From contig CBCXVS010000253.1 of assembly GCA_965178525.1 (NCBI GenBank), positions 1-11,434 of the forward strand: a stretch of DNA of 11,434 nt, given 5' to 3'. This stretch comes from CBCXVS01 sp965178525. Lineage in GTDB: Bacteria; Tectomicrobia; Entotheonellia; Entotheonellales; Entotheonellaceae. Below the pieces are notes generated by a model, which ran no database searches, was not told where the DNA came from, and saw nothing but the letters and a program-made list of their open reading frames with translations. The position numbers and the translations under genes are program-made. This document shows, piece by piece, positions 1-6,779 of this stretch (position 1 is its first letter; every line of letters starts with the position of its first letter).

Positions 1-74
1 TGGACTTTTGAATTGGGCTAACCTGTTGATCTACTTAACCCTCCGCCTATTCTGCCAGGGGAACTTCGGCCTAG
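1..74 (+). repeat. Left copy of terminal inverted repeat; transposase gene fragment
   Basis: Bases 1-69 are the exact reverse complement of 11365-11433. Identity continues with one mismatch to base 74 (pairing with 11360), then stops abruptly. On the plus strand the segment reads in frame as the same transposase N-terminal region encoded on the minus strand at the right edge (residues NWANLLIYLTLRLFCQGNFG), entering from outside the window. After base 74 the sequence becomes the 3' end of an IS66 tnpB, whose TAG stop (71-73) lies inside the shared bases. This is therefore a truncated second copy of the right-edge element in the opposite orientation. Both window ends falling in one repeat is also what an assembly break at a repeat would give. 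Confidence 0.85.
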
Positions 75-427
75 GCGACATGTCGCCAATCCTGAGCCAT
101 CTGGGCACGCTCGGGATGACCATTCCAAATCAACACGATGAACTCCCGAGCCGACAGGGGCAGCCGTGCGTCCGGTGTGCGGGGCCACCAGGTAAAGCGC
201 CCTTGAGAAAGTCGCTTCATGCACAACCAGTAACCCTGACCATTGTAGCCTAAGAGCTTCAGGGCGGTGCCGGAACGATTTCGGAAGACATAGACCGCAG
301 CCTCCAGGGGGTTGTCGCCGAGGCGCTGTCGGCACACCGCACCGAGGCCATCGATGCCCTTGCGGAAATCGACCGGTTCGGTGGCTAACAAGATGCGGCT
401 TTGTGGCGTGAGTTGGAGCCTGATCCC
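71..427 (-). pseudogene. tnpB: IS66-family TnpB (Orf2), start codon lost
   Basis: Accessory transposition protein of IS66-type elements (Orf2/TnpB), needed with TnpA and TnpC. About 117 residues, the usual family length. The diagnostic run is clear: ATEPVDFRKGIDGL near residue 15, VYVFRNRSGTALKLL mid-protein, then GYWLCMKRLSQGRF and a tryptophan-rich C-terminus ending in a TAG at 71-73. No ATG, GTG or TTG lies in frame where the family normally starts. The expected position holds GGG (427-425) followed by ATC, just after a GGAGGGG run. A single T at 426 would recreate GTG. The gene overlaps the end of tnpA, as is normal for translational coupling. It ends against a foreign transposase fragment, and no tnpC follows. 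Family call is firm; non-functionality is inferred. Confidence 0.88.
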
Positions 428-828
428 CCCTCCAAAAAGCTGCGGACGATAGGGGTCAGGGGGAGCGACGCCTCGGGCGCGTGACTGCGCAACCGGGCGC
501 CATCGGTGCGGTGCAGCTCGACCTCCAGACTGCTGGGGAGCTGGAATGGAGCAGGGTGGGGCGGGACTTCGACACATCCCGCCGCCGTCGGGCCAGCCCC
601 GACATGGGACTCAGGCTCAGCCGCCATGGGGGTGGGGTCTTTGGCTGACAACCTGAAATGCTTGGCCAGGCGCGTATAAGGGAACAGGGTAGTGAGGGCC
701 GCGGCTTGCTCCCATAGGGTTTGGGGAATGCGGGCACGAGGAGAGGTGCGGTTCTGACGCCAGTGTTCGAACTGGCTGGCAAGTTGGTCGAGTTGGTGGT
801 CGGCGTGTAACGGGGTTTCGATTTTCAT
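385..828 (-). CDS. tnpA: IS66-family TnpA (Orf1), stop codon lost
   Basis: Small accessory protein (Orf1) of IS66 elements. The start is the ATG at 828, four bases after a strong Shine-Dalgarno (GGAGGT, 838-833); an in-frame TTG at 840 overlaps that site and is less likely. The N-terminal half carries a helical segment (FEHWRQNRTSPRARIPQTLW) typical of Orf1. The C-terminal half has the family's FVELPP-like stretch, here CVEVPPHPAPFQLPSSLEVE, followed by L-R-S at the expected end. The present stop at 385 adds about 13 residues beyond that end, because the codon at 426-424 is GGA. With T at 426 it would be TGA, giving 134 aa and a 4-base GTGA overlap with tnpB. No upstream inverted repeat was recognised. 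Confidence 0.82.
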   Translation of the reverse strand: MKIETPLHADHQLDQLASQFEHWRQNRTSPRARIPQTLWEQAAALTTLFPYTRLAKHFRLSAKDPTPMAAEPESHVGAGPTAAGCVEVPPHPAPFQLPSSLEVELHRTDGARLRSHAPEASLPLTPIVRSFLEGGSGSNSRHKAASC

Positions 829-844
829 ATGTACCTCCAAGTCA

Positions 845-1066
845 TTGGGTTCCTTGCATAAGGATGACTGTAGGCCATTGAAAATCGAGATTCACGCGTG
901 CTGGTCGGAAGCAGATGGCAAGGGCACGCTGAAAGAGCTATGCCAATATCTTCCGCCAAAGCTCAGATATTGGACGCTGATGCGCATGGTGCGCTCGGGA
1001 CAGTGGGATGACGACCTGTTGGTGAGTCAGAAACCGTTCAGGTTATTCAGTAAGGAAATGAATTAG
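845..1066 (+). pseudogene. Possible transposase N-terminal remnant
   Basis: A 73-codon open frame beginning only at a TTG, with no visible ribosome binding site. Its middle (LKELCQYLPPKLRYWTLMRM, then RSGQWDDDLL) reads like genuine protein rather than an antisense shadow. It resembles the short helical region at the start of some IS4-superfamily transposases, but I cannot assign a family. It lies immediately upstream of, and divergent from, the IS66 tnpA, so it is most likely leftover from another element cut by the IS66 insertion. No catalytic motif is present. It could equally be a chance open frame. Confidence 0.3.
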
Positions 1067-1190
1067 GCGGCGGCTGGGTCCGATGGAGCCGCTTGCCCCT
1101 CCAGGAGTCAAGACGGAGCTGGCTCATCATACAGGGCGCCCTGACATGCGACCGTGAGGGAGTCCAAGATGTTTCGCTGCAGGCGTTCTC
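1067..1190. other. Non-coding junction between remnants
   Basis: No gene is assigned here. On the minus strand, about 1200 to 1106 holds a protein-like stretch (DRLRERLQRNILDSL, then GALYDEPAPS and TGA) in a different frame from the transposase that ends at 1191. It may be the tail of another lost gene, but it is too short to identify. The junction between the two elements lies somewhere in this interval. Confidence 0.3.
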
Positions 1191-1850
1191 TCAGTCGGTC
1201 TGAGAGGCTGACTGAGCAACCGATGCCCCCAAGATACCGTCTTTCGCCGCCGTCGTCGCGATGTAGATGCACTCCCCTTTCAACCCACTGTGCTTTTCAT
1301 CGGCGACCAGGTCCTGAGGGAGTTGTTCAGGGTTTTTGACCGTCGTCCCGACGATGCTGAAACGCCCCAGACCTTGTTCAAGACGGTACCCATACATGGC
1401 ATCACGTCCAAAGATATGAGCCATGGCCCAACAGGGGACATGAAATCGCATCAAGAACAAGGCAGGGCCGACCTCTTGAGTTCGTCCTGTCATATAAGGC
1501 ATGACGAATGCAGGTGCGATTGCAAAGACCGTCTGACCATGATCGAGACGAATGCGTCGACAGCGTATCTCCTGTTTAATCGAGGGCTCTGTAAACCCGT
1601 AAAGCGCATAGCCCCATGGAAAGGCTTCGGGGAACACTTCGGGAAAGTCCTCGTAGAGTTCATCGAGTCGAGCTTTGGCGTAAGCACGACCGTTGAGAAA
1701 GCGATCATACTCGGACTCGGCCAACGGTAAACGAATGGTGCAGTATCCTTTTTTGGGCGGATGCGTTACCGTGGCCATTGCTGCCTCGATCTGTGAGATG
1801 GGATTGGGTATGAGAACCTCTACCATCTCGCAATCGAGGGGGGCGTTCAA
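1191..1850 (-). pseudogene. DDE-type transposase, C-terminal half missing
   Basis: N-terminal part of a DDE transposase of a family whose members I recall but cannot name with confidence. Conserved pieces are PPKKGYCTIRLPLAESEYDRF, WGYALYGFTEP, the IRCRRIRLDHG segment, and PYMTGRTQEVGPALFL. The LVADEKHSG block near residue 184 probably holds the first catalytic aspartate. The frame meets TGA at 1193-1191 only about 28 residues later, so the second aspartate and the glutamate are absent. Frame start at 1850 is TTG; ATG codons at 1826 and 1778 are better candidates, the latter just before the conserved block. Downstream bases do not continue the family in any frame I can see, which suggests truncation rather than one frameshift. 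Confidence 0.6.
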
Positions 1851-2017
1851 CCCCCTTTTGGGTGATCAACAGAATCCGTTACAAACATCAAGTTTCCAAT
1901 TGCTGTTGTAGGCACATGATCAGGCCTCGCAAATCGAGTCGAAGTTTACATTCCTGGAGAATCATCTGAGCATGCCTATTTTAACATAGCAAGATCTTTT
2001 CCGGAAATCGCCTTAGA
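1851..2017. other. AT-richer intergenic segment
   Basis: No coding signal on either strand. It separates the 5' side of the 1191-1850 transposase from the 3' end of the glycosyltransferase. It should contain one terminus of that transposase's element, but I could not find a matching inverted repeat because the other terminus is missing. Confidence 0.4.
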
Positions 2018-2610
2018 CTAACGTAGATGTTTGTTATCGTCCATGTCGAGCCACATAGCAAAACACAATGCTTGTAAACCGGAAACGACTAAAAATGCGG
2101 CACACAATGCGCTTGTCGCGGCAACCGGACCGACTACAAGGCGATGCCAGAGGAGGTACAGACCAAACAGGACGCCAGACGGGAACAAAGTTAACCCCAT
2201 AGCGTAGAAGAAGACCAACGGGTGAAAATTCCGGATGATATATTTTGCTACGAGACGCCAGTAAAAGCCGCGCAAGAGCAACACGGAGATTGTTGGCACA
2301 ACCTTCCGTAGGCGGATTCCTGAGGTTTCACCAATGTTATAGACGGGACGGACCGAGATATCACACACCCGAAAGTTATTCACGTTGAGGGCAATCAACA
2401 TATCATTCGGCATGCCATAGCGCTTATAAATGCGGTCGAGAGGGAGACGCAACAGGGCCGTTCGAGAAATAACTGTATAGCCGCTCTGCGAGTCAGCAAC
2501 ATGCCAGTATCCTGAGGCGATCTTGGTCAACAACGACAACGCAGCATTTCCTAAATAGCGATAGTGCGGTATCATCTGCCAGGATTCACCTCGGAATAAA
2601 CGATTTCCTT

Positions 2611-2632
2611 TTGTATAATCGTTGTATAATCG
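2611..2632 (-). repeat. 11-bp perfect tandem duplication causing frameshift
   Basis: Two adjacent copies of CGATTATACAA on the minus strand (plus-strand units 2611-2621 and 2622-2632). Removing either copy changes the reading from DYTTIIQKEIV with an early stop to DYTKGNRLFRG, the expected glycosyltransferase motif, and joins both halves of the frame. The lesion is independent of the IS insertion in the same gene. Confidence 0.95.
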
Positions 2633-2737
2633 GCTTCACCTTGCACGATGGGAACAACCAAACGCATTAAGTCTTCAGGGCCCATTTGGCCATCTCCAGC
2701 CATGACAGCAACAGCATCCATATTTTGGCTGAGAGCC

Positions 2738-2746
2738 TGTTTGTAG
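2738..2746. repeat. 9-bp target duplication of ISKra4-family copy (left)
   Basis: TGTTTGTAG directly abuts the left inverted repeat, and the same nine bases follow the right inverted repeat at 4277-4285. Only a 9-base reading is consistent at both ends. The matching copy shows the IS arrived by a single simple insertion. Confidence 0.92.
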
Positions 2747-2764
2747 GGGAGCATTCGGTGATTC

Positions 2765-4186
2765 TTACGCCTCTGATTTCTGGCGTTGATGCCCTGCAAA
2801 CACCTGATGGAAGGTGCCGTTATACTTCGCACAGCGCAGCGCCAACATCTGATTGCTGTTGATCTCGTACCACCAGGCGCCTGAGCGTTTCAAGCGAACA
2901 TGGCAGATGAATTTGTTGGACGATTCCATCCCCCCACTGCCCAATGGATAGCCCCCGAGACGCAACTTGCGGTAATGGGTCCGGCCCCGATGCTCACTCA
3001 GATACACCCAGCAATTGTCAATCGCTTTGAGCGCGTCTTCGGAGGCCGGCTGCATGCGCCGCAAGCCACCGAGCACCTGGCCCACCTGGCCTAGGTACAG
3101 ACGAGTCAGGGTCGCTTCGGCCCACTTCTGAGCTTGTTCCGAGTTGCCATATTGCGCTTTGGCCACCTTATGGAGGTACTCCGAACAATGGTAAGAGTCG
3201 AGCACCTGGCAGGCATCGGGGAACAAGGCCTGCACGTGTTTCCATAGCCACTCGGCGCCATCACAAATCACACAAAGTCGCACCCGCTCCTTGGGAATCA
3301 AGCCCGCCTCTTTGACTTGCTTCAGGGCTTTGCCGAGCTCGGCTTCGTTTTGGACCTGATGCCAACTGAGCAGATGCACGATGCGACCCTCATCAAGGAG
3401 ATAAAAGCGAAAGCCTTTGGCATCGCGCCAGGCCCCCGTCCACTGCGGTCGCTTCGCCCGCTGGCATCGTTGACCCGGACGACGTCCTCGGGCACTCTCG
3501 GGGCGCGTCGGGACATAGGCCCCATCAATGCCCAGCACCACCACGGGCCGACGCCATTTCCCCTTGGCCACTTGAGCGATACGCTTGTCGGTCTCCTCAC
3601 GCGATGGCCCCACCTCCAACACCGTGAGCCCCTGGGCCGCTTGATTGGTCAGGGTATGCATGCGCTCAGCGCCCATGCTCACACCGGTGAGGTCGTGAAA
3701 AAACGTTTGGGCCTCGTCGTAGGGCATCTCAACCACCACCTTGGCGGCGGCCTGTTGCACATCGAGTTGAAGGCGCCCAGGGGCTAAGTGCAACACCGCG
3801 TCGAGGGGATAAGAGCCACAGCGGCAGGTGCGACAATAGAAATAAGGTCGCTCAAGCTGGACCGCTCCCACCAGGGTCTCCATGGTCCGCGCCACGGCCG
3901 GGCGAGCCGTTAAGAGCCGCTCACACTGGGGGCAAGGGGCCTGCTTTCGGTTCTGCTCACCGGCATGAGCATGGGTGAGAATCGTTTCGCTGAGGCCGCC
4001 GGTGAGGTCTTGACGCAGCTGCCACACGATGTCGCTCACCTCTGCCAAAGTGGCTTGCGGCTCGGGCAAACGTTCTGCCAAGCCGTCAAGCCACTGGTCA
4101 AAGCGGGCGTGGAGTTCTTGGCGTAACCCGTCCCATTGTTTTCCTGCACGAACCTCAGCTGACGAGATAACCTCAGCACAGCCCAT
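2765..4186 (-). CDS. tnpA: ISKra4-family transposase
   Basis: DDE transposase of 473 aa, full length for the family. An N-terminal helical region is followed by a zinc-ribbon-like segment with cysteines at 85, 88, 118, 121 and 123 (CPQC and CRTCRC). The likely catalytic acids are D221 in VLGIDGAYVP, D309 in VICDGAEWLWK and E421 in YPLGSGGMESSNKF. The C-terminal signature WYEINSNQMLALRCAKYNGT is characteristic. The ATG at 4186 is preceded by an AAAGGG ribosome binding site at suitable spacing. A promoter lies at 4230-4259. The gene is uninterrupted and co-oriented with the glycosyltransferase it splits. I see no missing motif, so an active enzyme is plausible. Confidence 0.95.
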   Translation of the reverse strand: MGCAEVISSAEVRAGKQWDGLRQELHARFDQWLDGLAERLPEPQATLAEVSDIVWQLRQDLTGGLSETILTHAHAGEQNRKQAPCPQCERLLTARPAVARTMETLVGAVQLERPYFYCRTCRCGSYPLDAVLHLAPGRLQLDVQQAAAKVVVEMPYDEAQTFFHDLTGVSMGAERMHTLTNQAAQGLTVLEVGPSREETDKRIAQVAKGKWRRPVVVLGIDGAYVPTRPESARGRRPGQRCQRAKRPQWTGAWRDAKGFRFYLLDEGRIVHLLSWHQVQNEAELGKALKQVKEAGLIPKERVRLCVICDGAEWLWKHVQALFPDACQVLDSYHCSEYLHKVAKAQYGNSEQAQKWAEATLTRLYLGQVGQVLGGLRRMQPASEDALKAIDNCWVYLSEHRGRTHYRKLRLGGYPLGSGGMESSNKFICHVRLKRSGAWWYEINSNQMLALRCAKYNGTFHQVFAGHQRQKSEA

Positions 4187-4199
4187 GGGGAGCCCTTTC

Positions 4200-4233
4200 T
4201 AATAGGGTCATGAAATTGCGTTTTTCCCTATTA
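4200..4233 (-). promoter_or_regulatory. 8-bp inverted repeat over the ISKra4 promoter and leader
   Basis: TAATAGGG and CCCTATTA form perfect 8-bp arms (4226-4233 and 4200-4207) with an 18-nt spacer. One arm overlaps the predicted -10 box; the other sits directly upstream of the ribosome binding site. Placement suits a protein-binding operator better than an RNA hairpin, because the first arm is probably not transcribed. Function is inferred from position only. Confidence 0.4.
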
Positions 4234-4259
4234 TAGAAGGCATCCCTATGGGGTGTAAG
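4230..4259 (-). promoter_or_regulatory. Predicted sigma-70 promoter of ISKra4 transposase
   Basis: A perfect TATAAT (4235-4230) lies 18 bases downstream of CTTACA (4259-4254), a 4/6 match to TTGACA. Most of the -35 box is inside the right inverted repeat, a common IS arrangement that reduces expression from excised or half elements. Transcription would start near 4223, about 37 bases before the ATG. Confidence 0.6.
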
Positions 4260-4276
4260 AATCACCGAATGCTCCC

Positions 4277-4518
4277 TGTTTGTAGCCCGTGATAATGGCT
4301 GCTCCCACCCCTTGATTTTGGTCATGCTGCACGAGCACAATACGGCGGCCTAGACGCAGCACAAATGATGTAACGATCTCAGCCGTGCGGTCTGTGCTTG
4401 CGTCATCCACGACAATAACCAGATCAACAAACTCTGGCATGGTATTGAGCACTTGGCCAATCATTTTTTCTTCATTATAAGTTGGCACGACTACTGCAAC
4501 CGCTTTACCATCGAACAC
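4277..4518 (-). pseudogene. Family 2 glycosyltransferase, 5' portion
   Basis: N-terminal 80 codons of the GT2 gene whose remainder is at 2018-2746. The start is GTG at 4518, about eight bases after a GGGGGA ribosome binding site; the nearby ATG at 4511 is in another frame. The nucleotide-binding fold is obvious: VAVVVPTYNEE (residues 7-17), VIVVDDAS (34-41) and the NQGVGAAIITGYK segment (68-80). The sequence to 4277 joins bases from 2737 onward in frame, giving GYKQALSQNMDAV. In the window the frame runs a few codons into the IS before stopping. Coordinates 4277-4285 are the second target copy. Confidence 0.9.
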
Positions 4519-4576
4519 GGCTCTTCCCCCTTGTTCGCTCTTTTCATATGTTAGCGCGGGCGAGTACTTGCTATCA

Positions 4577-5461
4577 GAAGCTGTTGTAAAACCCCTACGC
4601 CAGCCGTTTCAGCAACAGGCGAATCATGCTCACTTGGATCATCGCCGCGCTGTTGACCGTCAATCTCTCATAGGCCAGACTATGACGACGATCATTGAGC
4701 AGCCAAGAAAACGTTCGCTCCACCGTCCAACGCCACGGAATCACTTGAAATCCCTGACCTGCTTGGTTCGTCGTCGATTCCAAGTCAATTTTGTGCGTCT
4801 GTTTCAAGCCTCGCACCCACTCTTCAAGCCACGCGGCAGGATAGACGCCATCGACCCATACCTTGCGCAGCCGCTTAACGCCATCGGCAACATACGCGCT
4901 CAGCAACTCGACCAAGCCCTGACGATCATCTGCACCGGCATCGGTCACCACCAGCACAATCATCGACTCCAGCGTATCGACCAAAAGATGCCGTTTGCGA
5001 CCTTTGATTTTCTGGTTGCCATCCAAGCCGATATCCTCATTTTGGGTCGCGGTCTTGAGGCTCCGGGAGTCCATGCGGCCGGCGGAGGGTTCCGGCTTTC
5101 GTCCCTCACCACGCCGTTCAATCTGGCGCCGCGCCTCCATCAGAGTCGCCCAGGCCCCGCGGCGTCGCCCGCGCTTGAAGTACCCATAGATCGTGCTCCA
5201 GTTGCAAATGTCGGGGGAATCCTGCGCCACTGTCAGCCGTCTTGTGGAGGTACAAAATACCGTTGACAATCTTGCGCCCGTCGACCGACAGCGGTCGTCC
5301 GCGTCCACCGGCACGCCAGGCTCTTAATGGTAGTAAGGATTGGAGTAAATCCCATTGCTCATCGGTGCAATCTGTTGGATAGTGGTGGTCGGCGCTCATG
5401 GTTGTTCGTGCCGAATTTCGAAACCGACATCCTAAACCGGCAACGCCTTAAAAATCAGATT
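4577..5461 (-). mobile_element. Decayed IS5-family (IS427-group-like) element
   Basis: The transposase pseudogene 4595-5399 fixes the element. Ends are tentative: GAAGCTGTTGTAAAA at 4577 and, reading inward from 5461, AATCTGATTTTTAA are partly similar, and both are flanked by TCA (4574-4576 and 5462-5464), consistent with the short duplications of this group. That gives about 885 bp, a normal size. The element sits between the glycosyltransferase start and older debris. Confidence 0.55.
4595..5399 (-). pseudogene. IS5-family transposase, frameshifted twice
   Basis: DDE transposase of the IS5/IS427 type. The first part (ATG 5399) reads YPTDCTDEQWDLLQSLLP to GRKIVNGILYLHKT. The last part resumes at NWSTIYGYFKRGRRRGAWATL and runs complete to TAG near 4595, with D in SRSLKTATQ/KGRKRHLLVDT, ADDRQGLVELL, VWVDGVYPAAWL and the C-terminal WTVERTFSWLLNDRRHSLAYE, which holds the catalytic glutamate. 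Between them the expected residues appear in a third frame: TGA (5235-5233) then QWRRIPPTF. This is explained by a one-base loss near 5237, a nonsense change there and a second one-base loss near 5205. A programmed frameshift would not need a stop or two shifts, so I read this as decay. Confidence 0.88.
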
Positions 5462-5538
5462 TCATGGGAGAATTTTGATACCATGTCCGCTCAGTATATT
5501 CCCTTAAACCTGTTGCGTAGCGTTGCCAACGATGAACG

Positions 5539-5907
5539 ATGATCAAAGTCACGTATTTGCCCGCGCTCGTTACGCATTTGTTTCGTGGAATGCCTGGTGT
5601 CTGGAAAGATCAACACCGTTTGCTTTTGATCTGGCTTATGGTCATGCAGGCGCTTTTTCCAGGTCGTAAAACCGCCGCTGAGCTGTCTCGCTGGACGCCA
5701 CTCGATATCACCGAGTGGCGATTTCGCCGCTTGCTTAAAGCGACCTACTGAGACGTTCGTCGGCGCGTAGACTAGTGGGCTCATCAAGCCATAGCGGTCC
5801 TGCCGCCCCCGGAGGATGGCGTCCTGACCCTGACCGCTGACGACAGTGATAAGCCCAAACGGGGTAAGAAGAGTCCATTGGCTCAAAAAGGGCGAAAAAG
5901 CCAACAT
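5539..5907 (+). pseudogene. IS701/IS4-like transposase N-terminus with nonsense codons
   Basis: The open part (ATG 5539) gives WKDQHRLLLIWLMVMQALFP, then AAELSRWTPLDITEWRFRRL and KATY. It then meets TGA at 5749-5751 where homologs as I recall them have tryptophan, and TAG at 5773-5775. Reading through in the same frame yields PPPEDGVLTLTADDSDKPKR and PLAQKGRKSQH. This matches a known transposase pattern of the form PPPxDGxLYLxxDxxxKxKxGxxxPLAxKGR, where the first catalytic aspartate lies. Similarity ends near 5907, where another gene fragment begins. Only about the first third of a transposase is present. The minus-strand open frame 5491-5916 is its antisense shadow. Confidence 0.72.
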
Positions 5908-5914
5908 GTGACCC

Positions 5915-6257
5915 ACTGAGGAGAATTTGTCAAGAGGTTATACAAGAGAGAAATAAGCAGAGAGACGGCAAGTGCACTCATGCAAGCCGAAAAGAGATTG
6001 ACGCGTAGAGCAATACTCCGAAAAGGTACAAATGTTGTGGGATTTGCCAGTGGGGAGTAAGAAGGAGAGCCCACAGGGTGGCCGATATCAAGGGTATGGG
6101 TAATAGTAACGAATTCAGGCGAAGCACGCCAACCAATGGTAGAGTATACCCCCCAGATATAGAGGTTAATGGCAAAGAGAACAAAACCTAGGACCGCGAT
6201 TTTTTGAGCAAGCTGCGGATAATTAGGCATTTTGCATACCATCGAGAAAGGCGGCAC
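5915..6257 (-). pseudogene. DUF2723 / O-mannosyltransferase-like GT-C protein, N-terminus only
   Basis: N-terminal about 105 residues of a polytopic GT-C-type enzyme. The best start is ATG 6230 (MPNYPQLAQ); a GTG at 6257 is also in frame. A first membrane span (IAVLGFVLFAINLYIWGVYS) leads into an external loop with GWRASPEFVTITHTLDIGHP and VGSPSY, then a conserved ALRVNLFSACMSALAVSLLI span. DUF2723 proteins normally have Asp-Ser before the loop's E-F, so the alanine at 6125-6123 may have replaced a catalytic aspartate. Homology stops near 5915, where transposase debris abuts; several hundred residues are lost. The fragment lies 48 bp downstream of the pilin, same strand. Such enzymes transfer sugars from lipid-phosphate donors; this one cannot be functional. 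Confidence 0.68.
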
Positions 6258-6305
6258 GCGATACGCACCGCCTTATGGTTAGGCGAGTTGTCAATCAGAC
6301 AAACA

Positions 6306-6779
6306 TTACGGCGTGATTTTGGCTTTGTCGATCCCCGAAGGACTGACCAGCACCAAGCTGCCAGTACTACCACTGGCAATCCCGGCGACCGTGAAACTCA
6401 TCGTATAGGTCTCAACGATGTTGTCAGTATCAGAATCGACGCCAGTATAGCTACGGAGATCAAAGCCTTGCAACGCTACCGTATCTTTCAGGGTGGCGCC
6501 ATTGGCATTCACGAGTGCCGTCAAGTTGCCATAGGCAGTTCAAATATTAGTAGTAGACGGAAAGGTGTTGCCGTCGGAATCAGCCGCATAGGCTGCAATG
6601 GCGGCTCGCACACTTTCGATACTGCCTACGGCTGCGGCAATACGGCTCTTATTGCGATAGGCGATGAAGTTCGGAACGGCGATGGCCGCTAGAATTCCAA
6701 CGATGGCCACGACGATCATCAGTTCGATAAGCGTAAAGCCCCCTTCACGCTTGCGCGCCTGATGGAATGTCGTCAACAT
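6306..6779 (-). pseudogene. pilA: Type IV pilin (PilA-like), split by one TGA
   Basis: Major-pilin-like protein. ATG 6779 follows a strong ribosome binding site (AAGGAAGGGA, about 6784-6793). Residues 1-14 form the basic class III leader ending KREGG; PilD-type cleavage would fall between G14 and F15. Mature FTLIELMIVVAIVGILAAIA gives the assembly helix with the essential E5, followed by VPNFIAYRNKSRIAAAVGSI. Codon 80 is TGA (6542-6540). Beyond it the same frame continues for 77 codons (NLTALVNANGATLKDTVALQ to GSLVLVSPSGIDKAKITP, TAA), a plausible globular C-terminal domain with no cysteines. Read through, the precursor is 157 codons. Options are recent nonsense inactivation, sequencing error, or a functional short pilin of 65 mature residues. 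A weak hairpin (6269-6285) follows, without a U-tract. Confidence 0.88.

Larger units (their letters stand above)
2018..2746 (-). pseudogene. Family 2 glycosyltransferase, 3' portion (frameshifted)
   Basis: C-terminal three quarters of a DPM1-like GT2 enzyme, which moves a sugar from a nucleotide donor to polyprenyl phosphate on the cytoplasmic membrane face. After the IS the frame resumes with the acceptor-loop motif AVMAGDGQM (residues 91-99 of the repaired protein). An 11-bp tandem duplication (2611-2632) then shifts it to TGA at 2574-2572. Deleting one unit gives GEADYTKGNRLFRGESW running directly into YRYLGNAALSLLTKIASGYW and DSQSGYT, all typical of the subfamily. Two hydrophobic spans follow (about LVFFYAMGLTLFPSGVLFGL and AATSALCAAFLVVSGLQALC), ending at TAG 2020-2018. 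With IS, one target copy and one repeat unit removed, the gene is exactly 951 nt (316 aa plus stop). Sugar and lipid specificity cannot be read. Confidence 0.9.
2747..4276 (-). mobile_element. Complete ISKra4-family insertion sequence, 1530 bp
   Basis: The ends are perfect 22-bp inverted repeats (2747-2768 and 4255-4276; the sequence begins GGGAGCATTCGGTGATTCTT). They are flanked by a 9-bp target duplication, in keeping with ISKra4-type elements. A single intact transposase gene fills the element, and its TAA stop lies inside the left repeat. The right repeat supplies most of a predicted -35 box. Intact ends, matching target copies and an open gene make this the youngest-looking mobile element here and a plausible source of further movement. 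Confidence 0.93.

Noticed and set aside
1290..1730. 146-codon plus-strand open frame
   Set aside because: Antisense of the ADEKH-type transposase on the minus strand.
4568..5266. 232-codon plus-strand open frame
   Set aside because: It is the antisense of the IS5 transposase, whose motifs are unmistakable on the minus strand.
5491..5916. 141-codon minus-strand open frame
   Set aside because: Antisense of the IS701-like remnant, which shows the conserved residues on the plus strand.
6269..6285. Hairpin CGCCT-N7-AGGCG after the pilin as a rho-independent terminator
   Set aside because: The stem is only 5 bp and no T-run follows on the minus strand; at most a weak attenuator.
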